Of a stretch of 64,000 nt of DNA, positions 1 to 8,597 are shown piece after piece; positions within the stretch are counted from its first letter, which is position 1, and each line of letters opens with the position of its first letter. Below the pieces are notes generated by a model. It was given only the letters and a program-made list of their open reading frames with translations, was not told where the DNA came from and did no database searches. The position numbers and the translations under genes were made by a program. Source of the DNA: QPIN01 sp965224575 (GTDB lineage Bacteria; Pseudomonadota; Gammaproteobacteria; Methylococcales; Methylomonadaceae); NCBI GenBank assembly GCA_965224575.1, contig CBDCZQ010000006.1:2542001-2606000 (forward strand), written 5' to 3'.

Positions 1-765
1 ACTAACAGGGAGTCCCCATTTTTTTAATATTAATAATCTTTGGTAATGGCTATTAGCTAACGTGTGGTTTGAAAGTAAGCCTATGCCATAGCTATAAAAA
101 GCGAGGGGTCGTTTAGCTGTTATTTTAGAGTCAAGTTGACGTAAGCTACCTGCTGCAGCATTTCGGGGGTTGGCAAAACCTTTTTCACCTTTTTCTTGGG
201 CTATTTTATTGTAATTATTGAAGGCAGCAATGGGCATTACAACTTCGCCTCTAATCTCTATGGTTTCGGGAATATTTTGACCTTTTAAAGTGTGAGGGAT
301 ATTTTTGATGGTTTTTATATTATGAGTAACATCTTCACCAATATTTCCATCGCCTCTTGTTGCTGCTCTAGCTAAAGTTCCTTTTTCATAAAGTAAACTA
401 ATCGCAAGCCCATCAAGTTTTGGTTCAACACAAAATAGAAGTTCTTTAGGGTTGTCTAAGCGATTAGTTAAGCGAGTGATAAAACCGGATAATTCTTCTT
501 TAGAGAAAACATTACCTAGAGAAAGCATAGGGACTTCATGATTAACTTTAGTAAACGCTGTTAAAACCTCTCCTCCAACTACTTGAGAAGGGGAGTCTGG
601 AGTGATTAATTCGGGGTTGTTAGATTCAAGCTGCCTTAATTCTTTAATTAGCCTGTCGTATTCTGCATCAGTGATAGTTGGATTGTCATGGGTATAATAG
701 TGCGTATTATGCTGGCTGATTAGTTCACGTAATTTTAGAATTTTATCCTTATCAGAATTTGCCAT
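1..765 (-). CDS. ligA: NAD-dependent DNA ligase LigA (N-terminal part, cut by window edge)
   Basis: Seals nicks in duplex DNA using NAD+, in replication and repair. The reverse strand reads openly for 255 codons from an ATG at 765 to the window edge, so the C-terminal OB, zinc, HhH and BRCT parts lie outside. The visible part holds the Ia domain with DAEYD, then the adenylation domain with the KxDG motif (EPKLDGLAIS, nucleophilic Lys), ATRGDG, and GFANPRNAAAGSLRQLD. These are hallmark LigA motifs. It diverges from the GGDEF gene, with 137 bp of shared promoter space between them. The family identity is certain; the full length cannot be seen. Confidence 0.95.
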   Translation of the reverse strand, partial: MANSDKDKILKLRELISQHNTHYYTHDNPTITDAEYDRLIKELRQLESNNPELITPDSPSQVVGGEVLTAFTKVNHEVPMLSLGNVFSKEELSGFITRLTNRLDNPKELLFCVEPKLDGLAISLLYEKGTLARAATRGDGNIGEDVTHNIKTIKNIPHTLKGQNIPETIEIRGEVVMPIAAFNNYNKIAQEKGEKGFANPRNAAAGSLRQLDSKITAKRPLAFYSYGIGLLSNHTLANSHYQRLLILKKWGLPVS

Positions 766-902
766 TAACTTTTATTTTTTTAGAACAAGAATTGGGTTAA
801 TTTTAGCATGATGAAGTTATGCTAAAGTATTAAAAATAGTTGAAAAAATTTGTTTAACTGCTAATATCTAAAGCAATATTATCTATAAATGAGTAGTTTA
901 GA

Positions 903-2039
903 TTGGAAGAAGATATCACAACAGATCTATGTGTATTGCAAAGCCATTTAGATGGAATGCTGGATCGCGTCCAAGAGAATAGTTTGACTTTAAAAAGATT
1001 TCAAGTCTTTGAAATGAAACTGCTCAATCTTGACTCATTACCCGCTATGATTGATCATATGCTAAACGAAACTAAGTCATTCTTTGATCTAGATGCAGTG
1101 AGCTTTTGTTTGATTGATGAGAAGGGTGATATTGCTCGTTTTCTTAATGAGGATAGTTATGATTATCAATCTAAAGATGGGCTTTTATTGCTAGAAGATA
1201 AAGAACTTTTAAAAAGTACTTTTGGCTTATCTTCCAGGCCTTTTTTAGGTGCTTATAAACAGGCAAGTTGTGCCGGATTTTTTCCTGATTTTGTAAGAAA
1301 ACCAGCTTCAGTAGCCATCATACCTTTAAGTAGACGGGGTAAGTATTTTGGATCATTAAATCTGGGGAGTTATACATCAAATAGATTTATAAATAATATG
1401 GCAACGGACTTTATCGAACATATGGTCTCTGTTGTAAGTATTTGTCTGGAGAATAATCTAAATTACGAAATGTTACGTAGAACTAGCCATATTGACACCT
1501 TAACAGGGGTTAATAACAGACGCTTTCTAGAACAAAGAATTGGTGAAGAGATTGATAGAAGCCAGCGGAATGATGATCCATTAAGTTGTTTGTTTTTAGA
1601 TATTGATTACTTTAAATCAATAAACGATACTTATGGACACCAGGCAGGAGACCAGGTTTTAGCGTTAGTTGCAGGAATGATAAAAAAGCAATTAAGAAGT
1701 AACGATGTTTTGGCTCGTTACGGCGGTGAAGAATTTGTTGCCTTGTTATCAACAATTGATGAAGCAAAGGCGGAGGATATTGCTGAAAGAATAAGAAAGT
1801 CTATTAAAGATCTTTCAGTACCTTTTAACAATGATGTTCTTAAAGTTACTATCTCAATAGGCTTGGCTACTTATAAGCCTTGTAGTCTATCTAAGGTAAG
1901 CACATCGGATATTGCTGCTCAATTAATACAGTCATCCGATACTGCGTTATACTCTGCAAAGAAAAAGGGTAGAGATAGAGTTGAAAAAGGAAAGCCAGTT
2001 TTAGATGATAAGGTGAGCAAGATATCTCGTATAGCTTGA
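903..2039 (+). CDS. GAF/DUF484-like sensor diguanylate cyclase (GGEEF)
   Basis: Likely makes cyclic di-GMP from two GTP. Residues about 1-180 resemble a cytoplasmic DUF484/GAF sensor with a short N-terminal coiled coil. Residues about 195-365 are a GGDEF domain with LTGVNNRRFLE, the metal-binding FLDIDYFKSINDTYGH and the active-site GGEEF at residues 274-278. RSND sits five residues before GGEEF and fits the RxxD inhibitory I-site, so product inhibition is likely. No membrane segment is visible. The start is uncertain: 903 is a TTG with no clear Shine-Dalgarno, and an in-frame ATG lies at 957. The PilZ protein at 6.0 kb is a possible receptor for its product, by inference only. Confidence 0.9.
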   Translation: MEEDITTDLCVLQSHLDGMLDRVQENSLTLKRFQVFEMKLLNLDSLPAMIDHMLNETKSFFDLDAVSFCLIDEKGDIARFLNEDSYDYQSKDGLLLLEDKELLKSTFGLSSRPFLGAYKQASCAGFFPDFVRKPASVAIIPLSRRGKYFGSLNLGSYTSNRFINNMATDFIEHMVSVVSICLENNLNYEMLRRTSHIDTLTGVNNRRFLEQRIGEEIDRSQRNDDPLSCLFLDIDYFKSINDTYGHQAGDQVLALVAGMIKKQLRSNDVLARYGGEEFVALLSTIDEAKAEDIAERIRKSIKDLSVPFNNDVLKVTISIGLATYKPCSLSKVSTSDIAAQLIQSSDTALYSAKKKGRDRVEKGKPVLDDKVSKISRIA

Positions 2040-2059
2040 GAATAAGAGTGTAAGGCTTA

Positions 2060-2329
2060 TCAATGAATTTCAAACTGGGAAAATTCTTCAGATGTTGAAT
2101 GTTCACTAATATCCACATTTTTTACCTTAGCCATCAATGGGCCTTCATGACACCAGTTGATAAAGTTGTCTAGACTTTCCTGGTCTGCTTGGGCAACAAT
2201 TTCTACATCTCCATTTTCTTTGTTACAAACAAAACCAGTAATACCAAATTTAATGGCTCGTTTTTTAGTAAATGAACGAAAGTAAACGCCTTGAACACGG
2301 CCACTGACAACAAGCTGGATAGTTTTCAT
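2060..2329 (-). CDS. acyP: Acylphosphatase
   Basis: Hydrolyses acylphosphates to carboxylate and phosphate in the cytosol. The 89-residue protein is the usual family length. It carries the phosphate-binding loop GRVQGVYFR with its catalytic Arg and the GFVCNKENGDVEI stretch with the catalytic Asn. I chose the ATG at 2329 because MKTIQLVVSG is the typical N-terminus and because this ATG overlaps the rlmKL stop codon as ATGA, so translation is probably coupled to rlmKL. A longer form starting at 2350 would only add seven lysine-rich residues from within rlmKL. It converges with the GGDEF gene, 20 bp away. Confidence 0.93.
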   Translation of the reverse strand: MKTIQLVVSGRVQGVYFRSFTKKRAIKFGITGFVCNKENGDVEIVAQADQESLDNFINWCHEGPLMAKVKNVDISEHSTSEEFSQFEIH

Positions 2330-4527
2330 TTTTTTTGAATTTTCCAGCAATAATGGATTTTTGGACTTCTGGAAAAATCATCAGGAATAGTTGATCTACT
2401 GATGTCTTCAATAACTGCTTCAGAAAATAACTGAGACTCCATTTTAAACCGTTTAAAGTTGGTGGAAAAGTATAAAGTACCAGACTTTGTTAGTAGTGCT
2501 AAGGAATGATTAATGAGTTCTATATAATCTCGCTGAATATCAAAAAAATCTTCCATGCGCTTGGAATTTGAAAAGGTCGGGGGATCTAAAAAAATTAATT
2601 CGTATTGTTTTTTTTCTGTTTGTTGAGCTTGTTGTTTTAACCATTCCTGACAGTCTGCACGAATAATGTTGTGGTTGTCAGTCATGTTGTTTAAGTCAAA
2701 GTTATTTTTTGCCCACTCAAGATAAGTATTTGACATATCTATTGTGGTAGTTGATTTTGCTCCACCTATCGCGGCATGTACTGATGCGGTTCCTGTGTAT
2801 GCAAATAAATTGAGGAAGTTTTTATCTTTTGCCTGTTGTTGGATGAGTAAGCGAATAGGACGATGGTCAAGAAATAATCCTGTATCCAGATAATCTTCAA
2901 AGTTGACTAGAAATTTACATCCGTTTTCTTCAATGGCATGAAATTTTCCGATATTGTTTTGTTTTTCGTATTGATCTGTATTTTTTTGTTTACGACGAAT
3001 TTTTAAAAAGACTTGAGACTTGTCAATATCTAGAACTTTAGGTATTTCAGTTAGAATGCCCGCTAAACGTTGATTGGCTTTATGGGGGGCAATAGTTTTG
3101 GGTGGATCATATTCTTGTACATTCACCCATAATTTTTCACCTGTATACAGGTCAACGGCGACAGCATATTCAGGTAAGTCTGCATCATATAAACGATAAC
3201 AATTAACATTCTCTCTTTTTGCCCATTTTGTTATCTTTTTAAGATTTTTTTTCAGACGATTAGCAAACATTTCCGCACGTTGTTCATCCGCTGATTCAAT
3301 TGAATGGCTTTGGGTTATTTGATCTATACGTTCCTGTTGGGATTTTGCTTTAGGTATAAAGAAAGACTTTTCTTCTATCTCTAAACGAAGTAATTTACAT
3401 TCTAATGGGCCGTTAAAGAGTGTAATCGGTTTTTGAGAGCGAATCCCTATGCGAAAGCCCATTTCAGGGTTGCTAATAATCAGTGAGGCTTTCCAATGTT
3501 TAAAATTGGCTTTTAAGGTTTCACCAAATTGTAAATAAAGCTGGGCGATCTGTTCATCATCTCCCAATCTTTCACCATAAGGGGGGTTGCAAATAAGTAA
3601 TCCTGGTTGCCAACTTTCAGCGGGTTCTGCATCTTGGATGTCTCTACGTTCAACATGTATTTTGTTTTGAAAACCAGCATTTTCAACGTGGGTGATGGCT
3701 GTTGCAACGGTACGGCGACTTTGATCAAAGCCAGCAATGACAGGCATGTTTTCAAGACCAACTGATTTACGATTTTCAGCCTCAGAGATTAATTTTTGCC
3801 AGCACTCTGTATCGTGCTGTTTCCATCCTGTAAAACCATAATAGTCGCGCAGTAAACCGGGTGCAAAGTCTGCAGCAATCATTGCCGCTTCTAAAAGTAA
3901 GGTGCCAGATCCACACATTGGATCAATTAATGAACCGCCTTTTTTAGCAATTTCTGGCCAACCGCAACGTAATAACATGGCAGCTGCGAGATTTTCTTTG
4001 ATCGGAGCTGTTACATTTTCAGCTCTATAACCTCGTTTATGTAGACTTTCGCCTGAGAGATCAAGACTTAACTGTGCATTTTCTGCATTTAAATAAACAT
4101 TAATCCTAATGTTAGGGCGGTGGGTATCAATATTGGGTCGCTTATGAAATTTTGCCCGCATTTGATCGACAATAGCATCTTTTACGACTAATGAACCAAA
4201 GTGACTATTATTAATAATTTCTGAATTTTTAGCACTGAAAGAGACGACAAAAGTATCGTCAGGCTTAAAATGATCAAACCAATTGATTTTTTTTACTGCG
4301 TCATAGAGGTCTTCTTTTGAATTAACTTCAAAAGAACTTAATGGCAATAAAATCCTATTTGCAGTTCTTGACCAAAGACATGCTCGGTAAGCCATTTCCA
4401 GGTCTCCTTGAAAGCTGACTCCAGCTAATTTAGGGTGAACATCTTTTGCGCCAAGCTCCTTAAGTTCATCAGCCAGAATATTTTCCATGGCCTTTGGGGT
4501 GCTAGCAAAAAGTTGGTATTCTTTCAT
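2326..4527 (-). CDS. rlmL: Bifunctional 23S rRNA methyltransferase RlmKL
   Basis: Fusion enzyme that makes m2G2445 (RlmL half) and m7G2069 (RlmK half) in 23S rRNA. The length of 733 residues is usual for the fused gammaproteobacterial form. It runs from an N-terminal THUMP domain to a first Rossmann methyltransferase with DPMCGSGTLLLEAA and the NPPYGERLG catalytic motif near residue 310, then a second methyltransferase with NLFAYTGTASVHAA and LDPPTFSNSKRM near residue 648. The start MKEYQLFAST is typical. Acylphosphatase follows with an ATGA overlap. An intrinsic-terminator-like hairpin lies only about 14 bp upstream of the start codon, which is odd and is described separately. Confidence 0.96.
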   Translation of the reverse strand: MKEYQLFASTPKAMENILADELKELGAKDVHPKLAGVSFQGDLEMAYRACLWSRTANRILLPLSSFEVNSKEDLYDAVKKINWFDHFKPDDTFVVSFSAKNSEIINNSHFGSLVVKDAIVDQMRAKFHKRPNIDTHRPNIRINVYLNAENAQLSLDLSGESLHKRGYRAENVTAPIKENLAAAMLLRCGWPEIAKKGGSLIDPMCGSGTLLLEAAMIAADFAPGLLRDYYGFTGWKQHDTECWQKLISEAENRKSVGLENMPVIAGFDQSRRTVATAITHVENAGFQNKIHVERRDIQDAEPAESWQPGLLICNPPYGERLGDDEQIAQLYLQFGETLKANFKHWKASLIISNPEMGFRIGIRSQKPITLFNGPLECKLLRLEIEEKSFFIPKAKSQQERIDQITQSHSIESADEQRAEMFANRLKKNLKKITKWAKRENVNCYRLYDADLPEYAVAVDLYTGEKLWVNVQEYDPPKTIAPHKANQRLAGILTEIPKVLDIDKSQVFLKIRRKQKNTDQYEKQNNIGKFHAIEENGCKFLVNFEDYLDTGLFLDHRPIRLLIQQQAKDKNFLNLFAYTGTASVHAAIGGAKSTTTIDMSNTYLEWAKNNFDLNNMTDNHNIIRADCQEWLKQQAQQTEKKQYELIFLDPPTFSNSKRMEDFFDIQRDYIELINHSLALLTKSGTLYFSTNFKRFKMESQLFSEAVIEDISRSTIPDDFSRSPKIHYCWKIQKK

Positions 4528-4542
4528 AAGCTTTAAATAAAA

Positions 4543-4564
4543 AAGCCTTGCTAAGGCAAGGCTT
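4543..4564 (-). terminator. Perfect 9-bp hairpin with T-tract, directly upstream of rlmKL
   Basis: AAGCCTTGC-TAAG-GCAAGGCTT is a perfect stem with a 4-nt loop. On the minus strand it is followed by TTTTATTT, so it looks like an intrinsic terminator for minus-strand transcription coming from the FKBP gene. It ends about 14 bp before the rlmKL start codon, leaving almost no room for an rlmKL promoter behind it. It may terminate the FKBP transcript incompletely or act as an attenuator for rlmKL. Confidence 0.75.
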
Positions 4565-4598
4565 GGTTTGTGAGGGAATGATTAAAAGTGATAAGCAT

Positions 4599-4686
4599 TG
4601 TAGATTGGGATGCCATCTTTTGGCAACACAACAAACGGTGCGCTAAAAATGTTAGGTTAACGATAGAGCTGTTAGCCTAACCTACG
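4599..4686. repeat. Degenerate dispersed inverted repeat (GTAGRTTGGG ... CCTAACCTAC)
   Basis: The stretch opens with TGTAGATTGGG and closes with CCTAACCTAC, so the two ends are imperfect inverted copies. An inner GTTAGG...CCTAAC pair is also present. The layout resembles the GTAGGTTGG-type element at 31876-31981. Short dispersed elements with such ends are common in many gammaproteobacterial genomes. It has no coding potential and lies between the FKBP gene and the rlmKL hairpin, where a transcript end is expected. Confidence 0.5.
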
Positions 4687-4804
4687 CAGAAATTGCCAAG
4701 CTGATTTTTAAATATTGTGGTATAAGAAAAATGATAAATATTTAAGCTTTATTTCACGTTTAAGTTAGATCCTGTTTGCACGGATATTTTGATAGGAATA
4801 TCAG

Positions 4805-5284
4805 TTAGAATTTTAATAATTCTACTTCAAAAATAAGCGCTGCGTTCGGCCCAATATCTGCACCTGCACCACGTTCACCATAAGCAAGGTCTGAAGGTAT
4901 AAAGAAGCGGTATTTAGCACCAGCATTCATTAGTTGTAGACCTTCTGTCCAACCTGCAATCACTCTGTTTAATGGAAATGTAGCGGGTGAATTACGGCTG
5001 TAAGAACTATCAAATTCTTTACCTTCAAGCGTTGTTCCCTTGTAATGAACTGTGACGGTATCAGTTGCAGAAGGTGAGCCGCCTTCACCTTTTTTTAATA
5101 TTTCATATTGCAAACCGCTAGCGGTGGTTGTGATATTTTCTTTTTTTGTATTTTCAGCTAGAAATGCTTCACCCGCTTTTTGATTTTCTTCTGATGAAGT
5201 GGCGTTTGCCATTGAGAACATAGTAAATCCTATTAATATAGTTGTTAAAAATGCAACAAACCGGAGGTTACGATTATTTTTCAT
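4805..5284 (-). CDS. Exported FKBP-type peptidyl-prolyl isomerase (FkpA/FklB-like)
   Basis: Periplasmic or surface peptidyl-prolyl cis-trans isomerase that assists protein folding. Residues 1-28 form a Sec signal peptide ending in MANA. A short alpha-helical linker with KAGEAFLAENTKKE follows, a feature of the FkpA/Mip/FklB group, though here it is shortened. The FKBP fold covers residues about 55-159, with TVTVHYKGTTLEGKEFDSSY, FPLNRVIAGWTEGLQLM, YRFFIPSDLAYGERGAG and the final IFEVELLKF. The length of 159 is short for FkpA, since the dimerisation arm is mostly missing. The start has a GAGAG ribosome site. The transglycosylase gene lies 37 bp upstream on the same strand, so the two may be cotranscribed. 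Confidence 0.93.
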   Translation of the reverse strand: MKNNRNLRFVAFLTTILIGFTMFSMANATSSEENQKAGEAFLAENTKKENITTTASGLQYEILKKGEGGSPSATDTVTVHYKGTTLEGKEFDSSYSRNSPATFPLNRVIAGWTEGLQLMNAGAKYRFFIPSDLAYGERGAGADIGPNAALIFEVELLKF

Positions 5285-5321
5285 TAAATCTCTCGTTGTT
5301 ATATGATTTGAATACTACATT

Positions 5322-5924
5322 CTACCAAAAAAACCAGCTTGTGCTTTCTAAATCCTCTTTACAAGCAATTAATTGCCTTTGATATTGTTTAGACCTTTTG
5401 TAAACTCTTTTGGCAACTTTATTCAACCAAGGTTTTTTTAAGTAGGATCTTCGCTTATAGCCTCTGTATCCTTCATGATAAGCAAGATATAACTTTCGGG
5501 TATTATTTCTTGAAATCCCCAGTTTTTTATGGCTAATGGCGCAATACCAACCTATAAAGTCACAGGCATCAGCGAAATCATCTCGGTCGTTACTCCAGGA
5601 ATCAGTACTATCTAAATAGTTTTTCCAAGTACCATCAATAGCTTGAGCGTATCCATAGGCACTGCTAGGGCGAGACCAGGGGATAAAGCCAAATACTTTG
5701 GTTCTAGGTGGTCTTGCATCGGCTACAAATCTGGATTCTTGATGCATGATGGCCATGGTGACATGGATAGGAACTCCCCATTTTTCAAATGATTCTTTTG
5801 CATCATCATACCAATCATCTTTTTCCTTAAAAATTTCACAAATATTATTGACTTTTTTAGGGGTTGACGCAGTACATGAACAAAGAAACAGAGGGATAAC
5901 AAGATAAAGGAGTTTTGTTGACAT
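5322..5924 (-). CDS. Lytic transglycosylase-like SLT lipoprotein
   Basis: Probably cleaves peptidoglycan glycan strands from the outer membrane. From the ATG at 5924 the protein has 200 residues and opens with a lipoprotein signal ending in LFLCSC. The SLT (transglycosylase) domain includes MAIMHQESRF with the catalytic Glu, SSAYGYAQAIDGTWKNY and YLAYHEGYRGY, all typical of the EmtA/SLT group. The C-terminus is basic and tryptophan-rich. A TTG at 5957 would add eleven residues before the signal and is less likely. A frequent name for close relatives is 'transglycosylase SLT domain-containing lipoprotein'. The FKBP gene follows 37 bp downstream. Confidence 0.88.
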   Translation of the reverse strand: MSTKLLYLVIPLFLCSCTASTPKKVNNICEIFKEKDDWYDDAKESFEKWGVPIHVTMAIMHQESRFVADARPPRTKVFGFIPWSRPSSAYGYAQAIDGTWKNYLDSTDSWSNDRDDFADACDFIGWYCAISHKKLGISRNNTRKLYLAYHEGYRGYKRRSYLKKPWLNKVAKRVYKRSKQYQRQLIACKEDLESTSWFFW

Positions 5925-6022
5925 GGAATAAATATATGATTTAGTAGTGATAATCAAAAAAAAATAAAATAGTAACTATACTTATATTCTATAAAAGTAC
6001 GAATTTATATAGAGAGTAATTA

Positions 6023-6664
6023 ATGCCAGGTAAAAATAGATCTTACCGGAAAAGTTTAGCATCATACGGACTCATTTATTTGGGTGGTGAAGAATTGGAA
6101 ATTGAGGTAAAAAATTTATCAATTACCGGGATGTTAGCAGAAGTAGAAGGTAACGATGCAATCCATGGAATTAAAGATGTATTCCATGCAATAGAGTTAT
6201 CATCAATTATTGATATTTATTTACCAGAAATGCGCTTGGCCGGTGAAGCTGAAATAACCCGAGCAGATATGGACGGAGAAAAAGTTTTTTTAGCGCTTGA
6301 ATTTAGAAATCTTACTTACGAAGTGAGTAATTTACTCTATAAACGTAAGGCCTACAGAAAAAACATAACAGCACCAGGGCGAATTATTTTTAATGGAATA
6401 AAACATCAATTTTTTACAAAAAATGTATCTGTTGGTGGGATGACGATTATGTTGAATGAAAGGGTTGTCGTGCAAGAAGGATTAGTCACTATATTTGATT
6501 TTAAAAAACTAGACTTGCGAGGTGAAATTGAAGTTGTTTGGGTTGAATATGTCGATGAAGATTTTACCTTAATGGGATTGCGGTATAAGCATATAGGAGC
6601 AAAAAAAATTCGAGGGATTCCTAATTTTTTATCTGATCATGATGAGGATAAGAGTTATTGGTAA
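6023..6664 (+). CDS. Tandem PilZ-domain protein
   Basis: Predicted cyclic di-GMP binding protein. The 213-residue chain has two PilZ-like halves. The first (about residues 5-90) has RSYRKS followed by NLSITGM. The second (about 105-200) has KRKAYRKN followed by NVSVGGM. Both match the Arg-rich loop plus D/NxSxxG pattern of PilZ domains. No signal peptide, membrane segment or output domain is present, so it may act as an adaptor. The ATG at 6023 follows a GAGAG ribosome site. It is transcribed alone and diverges from the transglycosylase gene. Its target cannot be told from sequence. Confidence 0.82.
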   Translation: MPGKNRSYRKSLASYGLIYLGGEELEIEVKNLSITGMLAEVEGNDAIHGIKDVFHAIELSSIIDIYLPEMRLAGEAEITRADMDGEKVFLALEFRNLTYEVSNLLYKRKAYRKNITAPGRIIFNGIKHQFFTKNVSVGGMTIMLNERVVVQEGLVTIFDFKKLDLRGEIEVVWVEYVDEDFTLMGLRYKHIGAKKIRGIPNFLSDHDEDKSYW

Positions 6665-6991
6665 GTTCAAGCCCAATATTATATGCCGTGGCTCGTTTCG
6701 CATCACAATCTAACTTTATTCGTTATGTTGGCACATCAATCAGTGTAATTAAAGAACTTGGGTACTATAGCAATTAATTACTTTTTTTAAGAAGAGGAAT
6801 ACTTAACTATGTGTTTCCCCGTTTAATTTCAAAAAAGTAGGCTATTTTTTTGTTACGTGACCTTGAATTTTAGCGTCTTTCTGGTAATTTTTGTACGCTG
6901 AAGAACATGCCTCTGTCAAAAATAAAAAACAAATTACATTTTTTTTATAACTATAATAGAGCCAATTAATCAATTGATTGGGATTAACTTA
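6665..6991. other. Intergenic gap, nothing recognised
   Basis: This AT-rich spacer of about 330 bp between the PilZ and NUDIX genes holds no supported open reading frame, RNA gene or clear hairpin. It presumably carries the NUDIX promoter. Confidence 0.4.
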
Positions 6992-7432
6992 ATGACATTA
7001 CCCATTACCCCACTGCTGGCAGCGGATATTATAATAGAACTAGTTGATTTGCCAGACCGACCTATCGTGTTAATTGAACGAGCCAATCCGCCTTTTGGTT
7101 GGGCAATCCCAGGAGGCTTTGTCGATATTGGTGAAACTGTTGAACAAGCTGCTATTCGTGAAGCTAAAGAAGAGGTTTGTCTAGATGTTAAGCTTACTGC
7201 ACTATTGGGGATTTATTCTAACCCTAAACGTGATACACGTAACCACACTGTGACAGCTGTTTATATAGCAGAGGCATCTGGAATACCGGAAGCTGCGGAT
7301 GATGCTAAAAATTGTGAACTATTTATGTTGAGTTCACTCCCAGAACAGTTAGCATTTGATCATGATCAAGTTTTGAATGATTATCGAGTCTATCGGTCGA
7401 GTGGAAAGGTGACACCCTTAAGGAGCCTCTGA
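6992..7432 (+). CDS. NUDIX hydrolase
   Basis: Hydrolyses a nucleoside diphosphate linked to another moiety; the substrate is not readable, and ADP-ribose pyrophosphatase-like activity is one option. Residues 37-59 form the Nudix box: GGFVDIGE, then REAKEEV with the metal-binding glutamates; the usual final Gly is replaced by Cys. The ATG at 6992 gives MTLPITPLLAADIII, a typical N-terminus; a TTG at 6976-side, six codons upstream, is possible. Oddly, the last codons (PLRSL) and the TGA stop lie inside the left terminal repeat of the MITE at 7416, so the original C-terminus was probably replaced by the insertion. Confidence 0.88.
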   Translation: MTLPITPLLAADIIIELVDLPDRPIVLIERANPPFGWAIPGGFVDIGETVEQAAIREAKEEVCLDVKLTALLGIYSNPKRDTRNHTVTAVYIAEASGIPEAADDAKNCELFMLSSLPEQLAFDHDQVLNDYRVYRSSGKVTPLRSL

Positions 7433-7583
7433 TCAAGTCCAATTATTTTTAGCTTGCTAAAACGACCGATATTTTTCACGAAGATCGGTGCAATAGAGTG
7501 ACTATTACGTCTCACTTCGTGAAAAATAGCGACAGTTTTTTCTGTGCTAAATCCTAATCAACTTAATCAGAGGTTCCTTAAGG
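7416..7583. mobile_element. Foldback MITE with about 24-bp terminal inverted repeats
   Basis: The element is 168 bp. Its left end is CCTTAAGGAGCCTCTGATCA and the right end, read in reverse, is CCTTAAGGAACCTCTGATTA. An inner pair, ATTTTTCACGAAG and CTTCGTGAAAAAT, makes nearly the whole element self-complementary. CTTAAG at both extremities could be part of the repeat or a duplicated palindromic target. There is no coding capacity, so it would depend on a transposase elsewhere. The outer sequence of the left end recurs at 58509-58540 at the end of hemD. Confidence 0.7.
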
Positions 7584-7650
7584 TAGAGGAATAATCTGAG
7601 CTGAGCACATAGTTGACTTTAAGATTAAAATTGTAATAAGGGCTTCTAAC

Positions 7651-8073
7651 ATGAATAAAATACTGGTACCTTTATTTTTCTATCTCTTTTCTTTCTCTCC
7701 GACCATTTTTTCTTCTGAGGTCAATATACATAATGTTTTTTCCGTTGATCGTCCATTTCCTAACAAAAATTTATTTCCCTTTTATAGCAGTGATGATAAA
7801 GAGCCGAGAATCAGTGAATTTGAGGTTGTTAATCAAATTTTCTTAAGTAATGCGAATGGGGAAAGACAAGCTGTTGTTACATTATATAATCCAGCTTCAA
7901 GTCTACGCACGTTGTTATCAGAACATATTGTTGCTGTGTTTGCGAACGGAGAAAAACATTTTCCTACAACAGTAAAAGTAAACATACTTGCTAAAGAGAC
8001 AGTCACTTATACTTTAGACTTTGGAATACATCAATACCCTATAATGTATTTGTATACAAATAGTAAAAAATAA
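7651..8073 (+). CDS. Secreted protein of unknown function
   Basis: I do not recognise this 140-residue protein. It opens with a good Sec signal peptide (residues 1-21, hydrophobic LVPLFFYLFSFSPTIFSS) after an AAGGG ribosome site. The mature part is about 120 residues, without cysteines, and rich in alternating hydrophobic residues (EFEVVNQIFLSN, RQAVVTLYNP, TVTYTLDFG), which suggests a small beta-sandwich, similar in feel to periplasmic immunoglobulin-like folds. A similar-length unknown gene follows 39 bp downstream on the same strand and may be cotranscribed. Confidence 0.7.
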   Translation: MNKILVPLFFYLFSFSPTIFSSEVNIHNVFSVDRPFPNKNLFPFYSSDDKEPRISEFEVVNQIFLSNANGERQAVVTLYNPASSLRTLLSEHIVAVFANGEKHFPTTVKVNILAKETVTYTLDFGIHQYPIMYLYTNSKK

Positions 8074-8112
8074 TTTTTCTATAATTTCTTGGTATTAGAT
8101 TTTTTTTAAAAT

Positions 8113-8589
8113 ATGCATAAAACTTATTCTATAGAAGCAAGAAGTTATGACTTAGTCAGTGTTGCATCTCACAATTTTTGGGTGTTGCGTGATGAAAAGA
8201 ATGAGGTTGTAGCACAGTTACATGGCCTTGCAACAGACAGGAAAACTAATTCATTTAAACCAATCGGGTATTTTTTTGACAGACTCGGTTTTTATGAGTT
8301 TAAAACAGAAGCAAATGACCCAACTTTTATTTCAAAAACGCAACAATCCATCATTGTTTTTCAAGGTCATAAAGATGAAGTTCTAGCGCGATGGAATAGA
8401 GCGGCATGCGAAGTTGAGTCTTTAAATCAGAAAGATTTAAATTATTCACCTTTTGGTATTTTTGGCCTACCTATAACAAATAGTAATTCAGCCTTTCACT
8501 TGTTTTCTCGCTTGATGAATGTTGAGTGTTGCCGTTTTTATGGGGTAATGGAGCCAGGGATTAACAACTCATTAGACCATTGTTTCTAA
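8113..8589 (+). CDS. Conserved hypothetical protein, no signal peptide
   Basis: 158 residues, no signal peptide or membrane segment. The N-terminal half is beta-rich (YDLVSVASHNFWVLRDEKNEVVAQLHGLATD). A central ARWNRAACEVESLNQKDLNYSPFG segment is followed by TNSNSAFHLFSRLMN and MEPGINNSLDH. The pattern W-N-(x)n-N-D/Q-L-x-Y, SNS and PGxxNxL recurs in a family of uncharacterised proteobacterial proteins I have met but cannot name. The SNS serine and the flanking His or Asn could be functional, but that is a guess. It lies 39 bp after the secreted unknown and before a hairpin at 8598-8640 that probably ends the transcript. Confidence 0.65.
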   Translation: MHKTYSIEARSYDLVSVASHNFWVLRDEKNEVVAQLHGLATDRKTNSFKPIGYFFDRLGFYEFKTEANDPTFISKTQQSIIVFQGHKDEVLARWNRAACEVESLNQKDLNYSPFGIFGLPITNSNSAFHLFSRLMNVECCRFYGVMEPGINNSLDHCF

Positions 8590-8597
8590 ATGATGAT

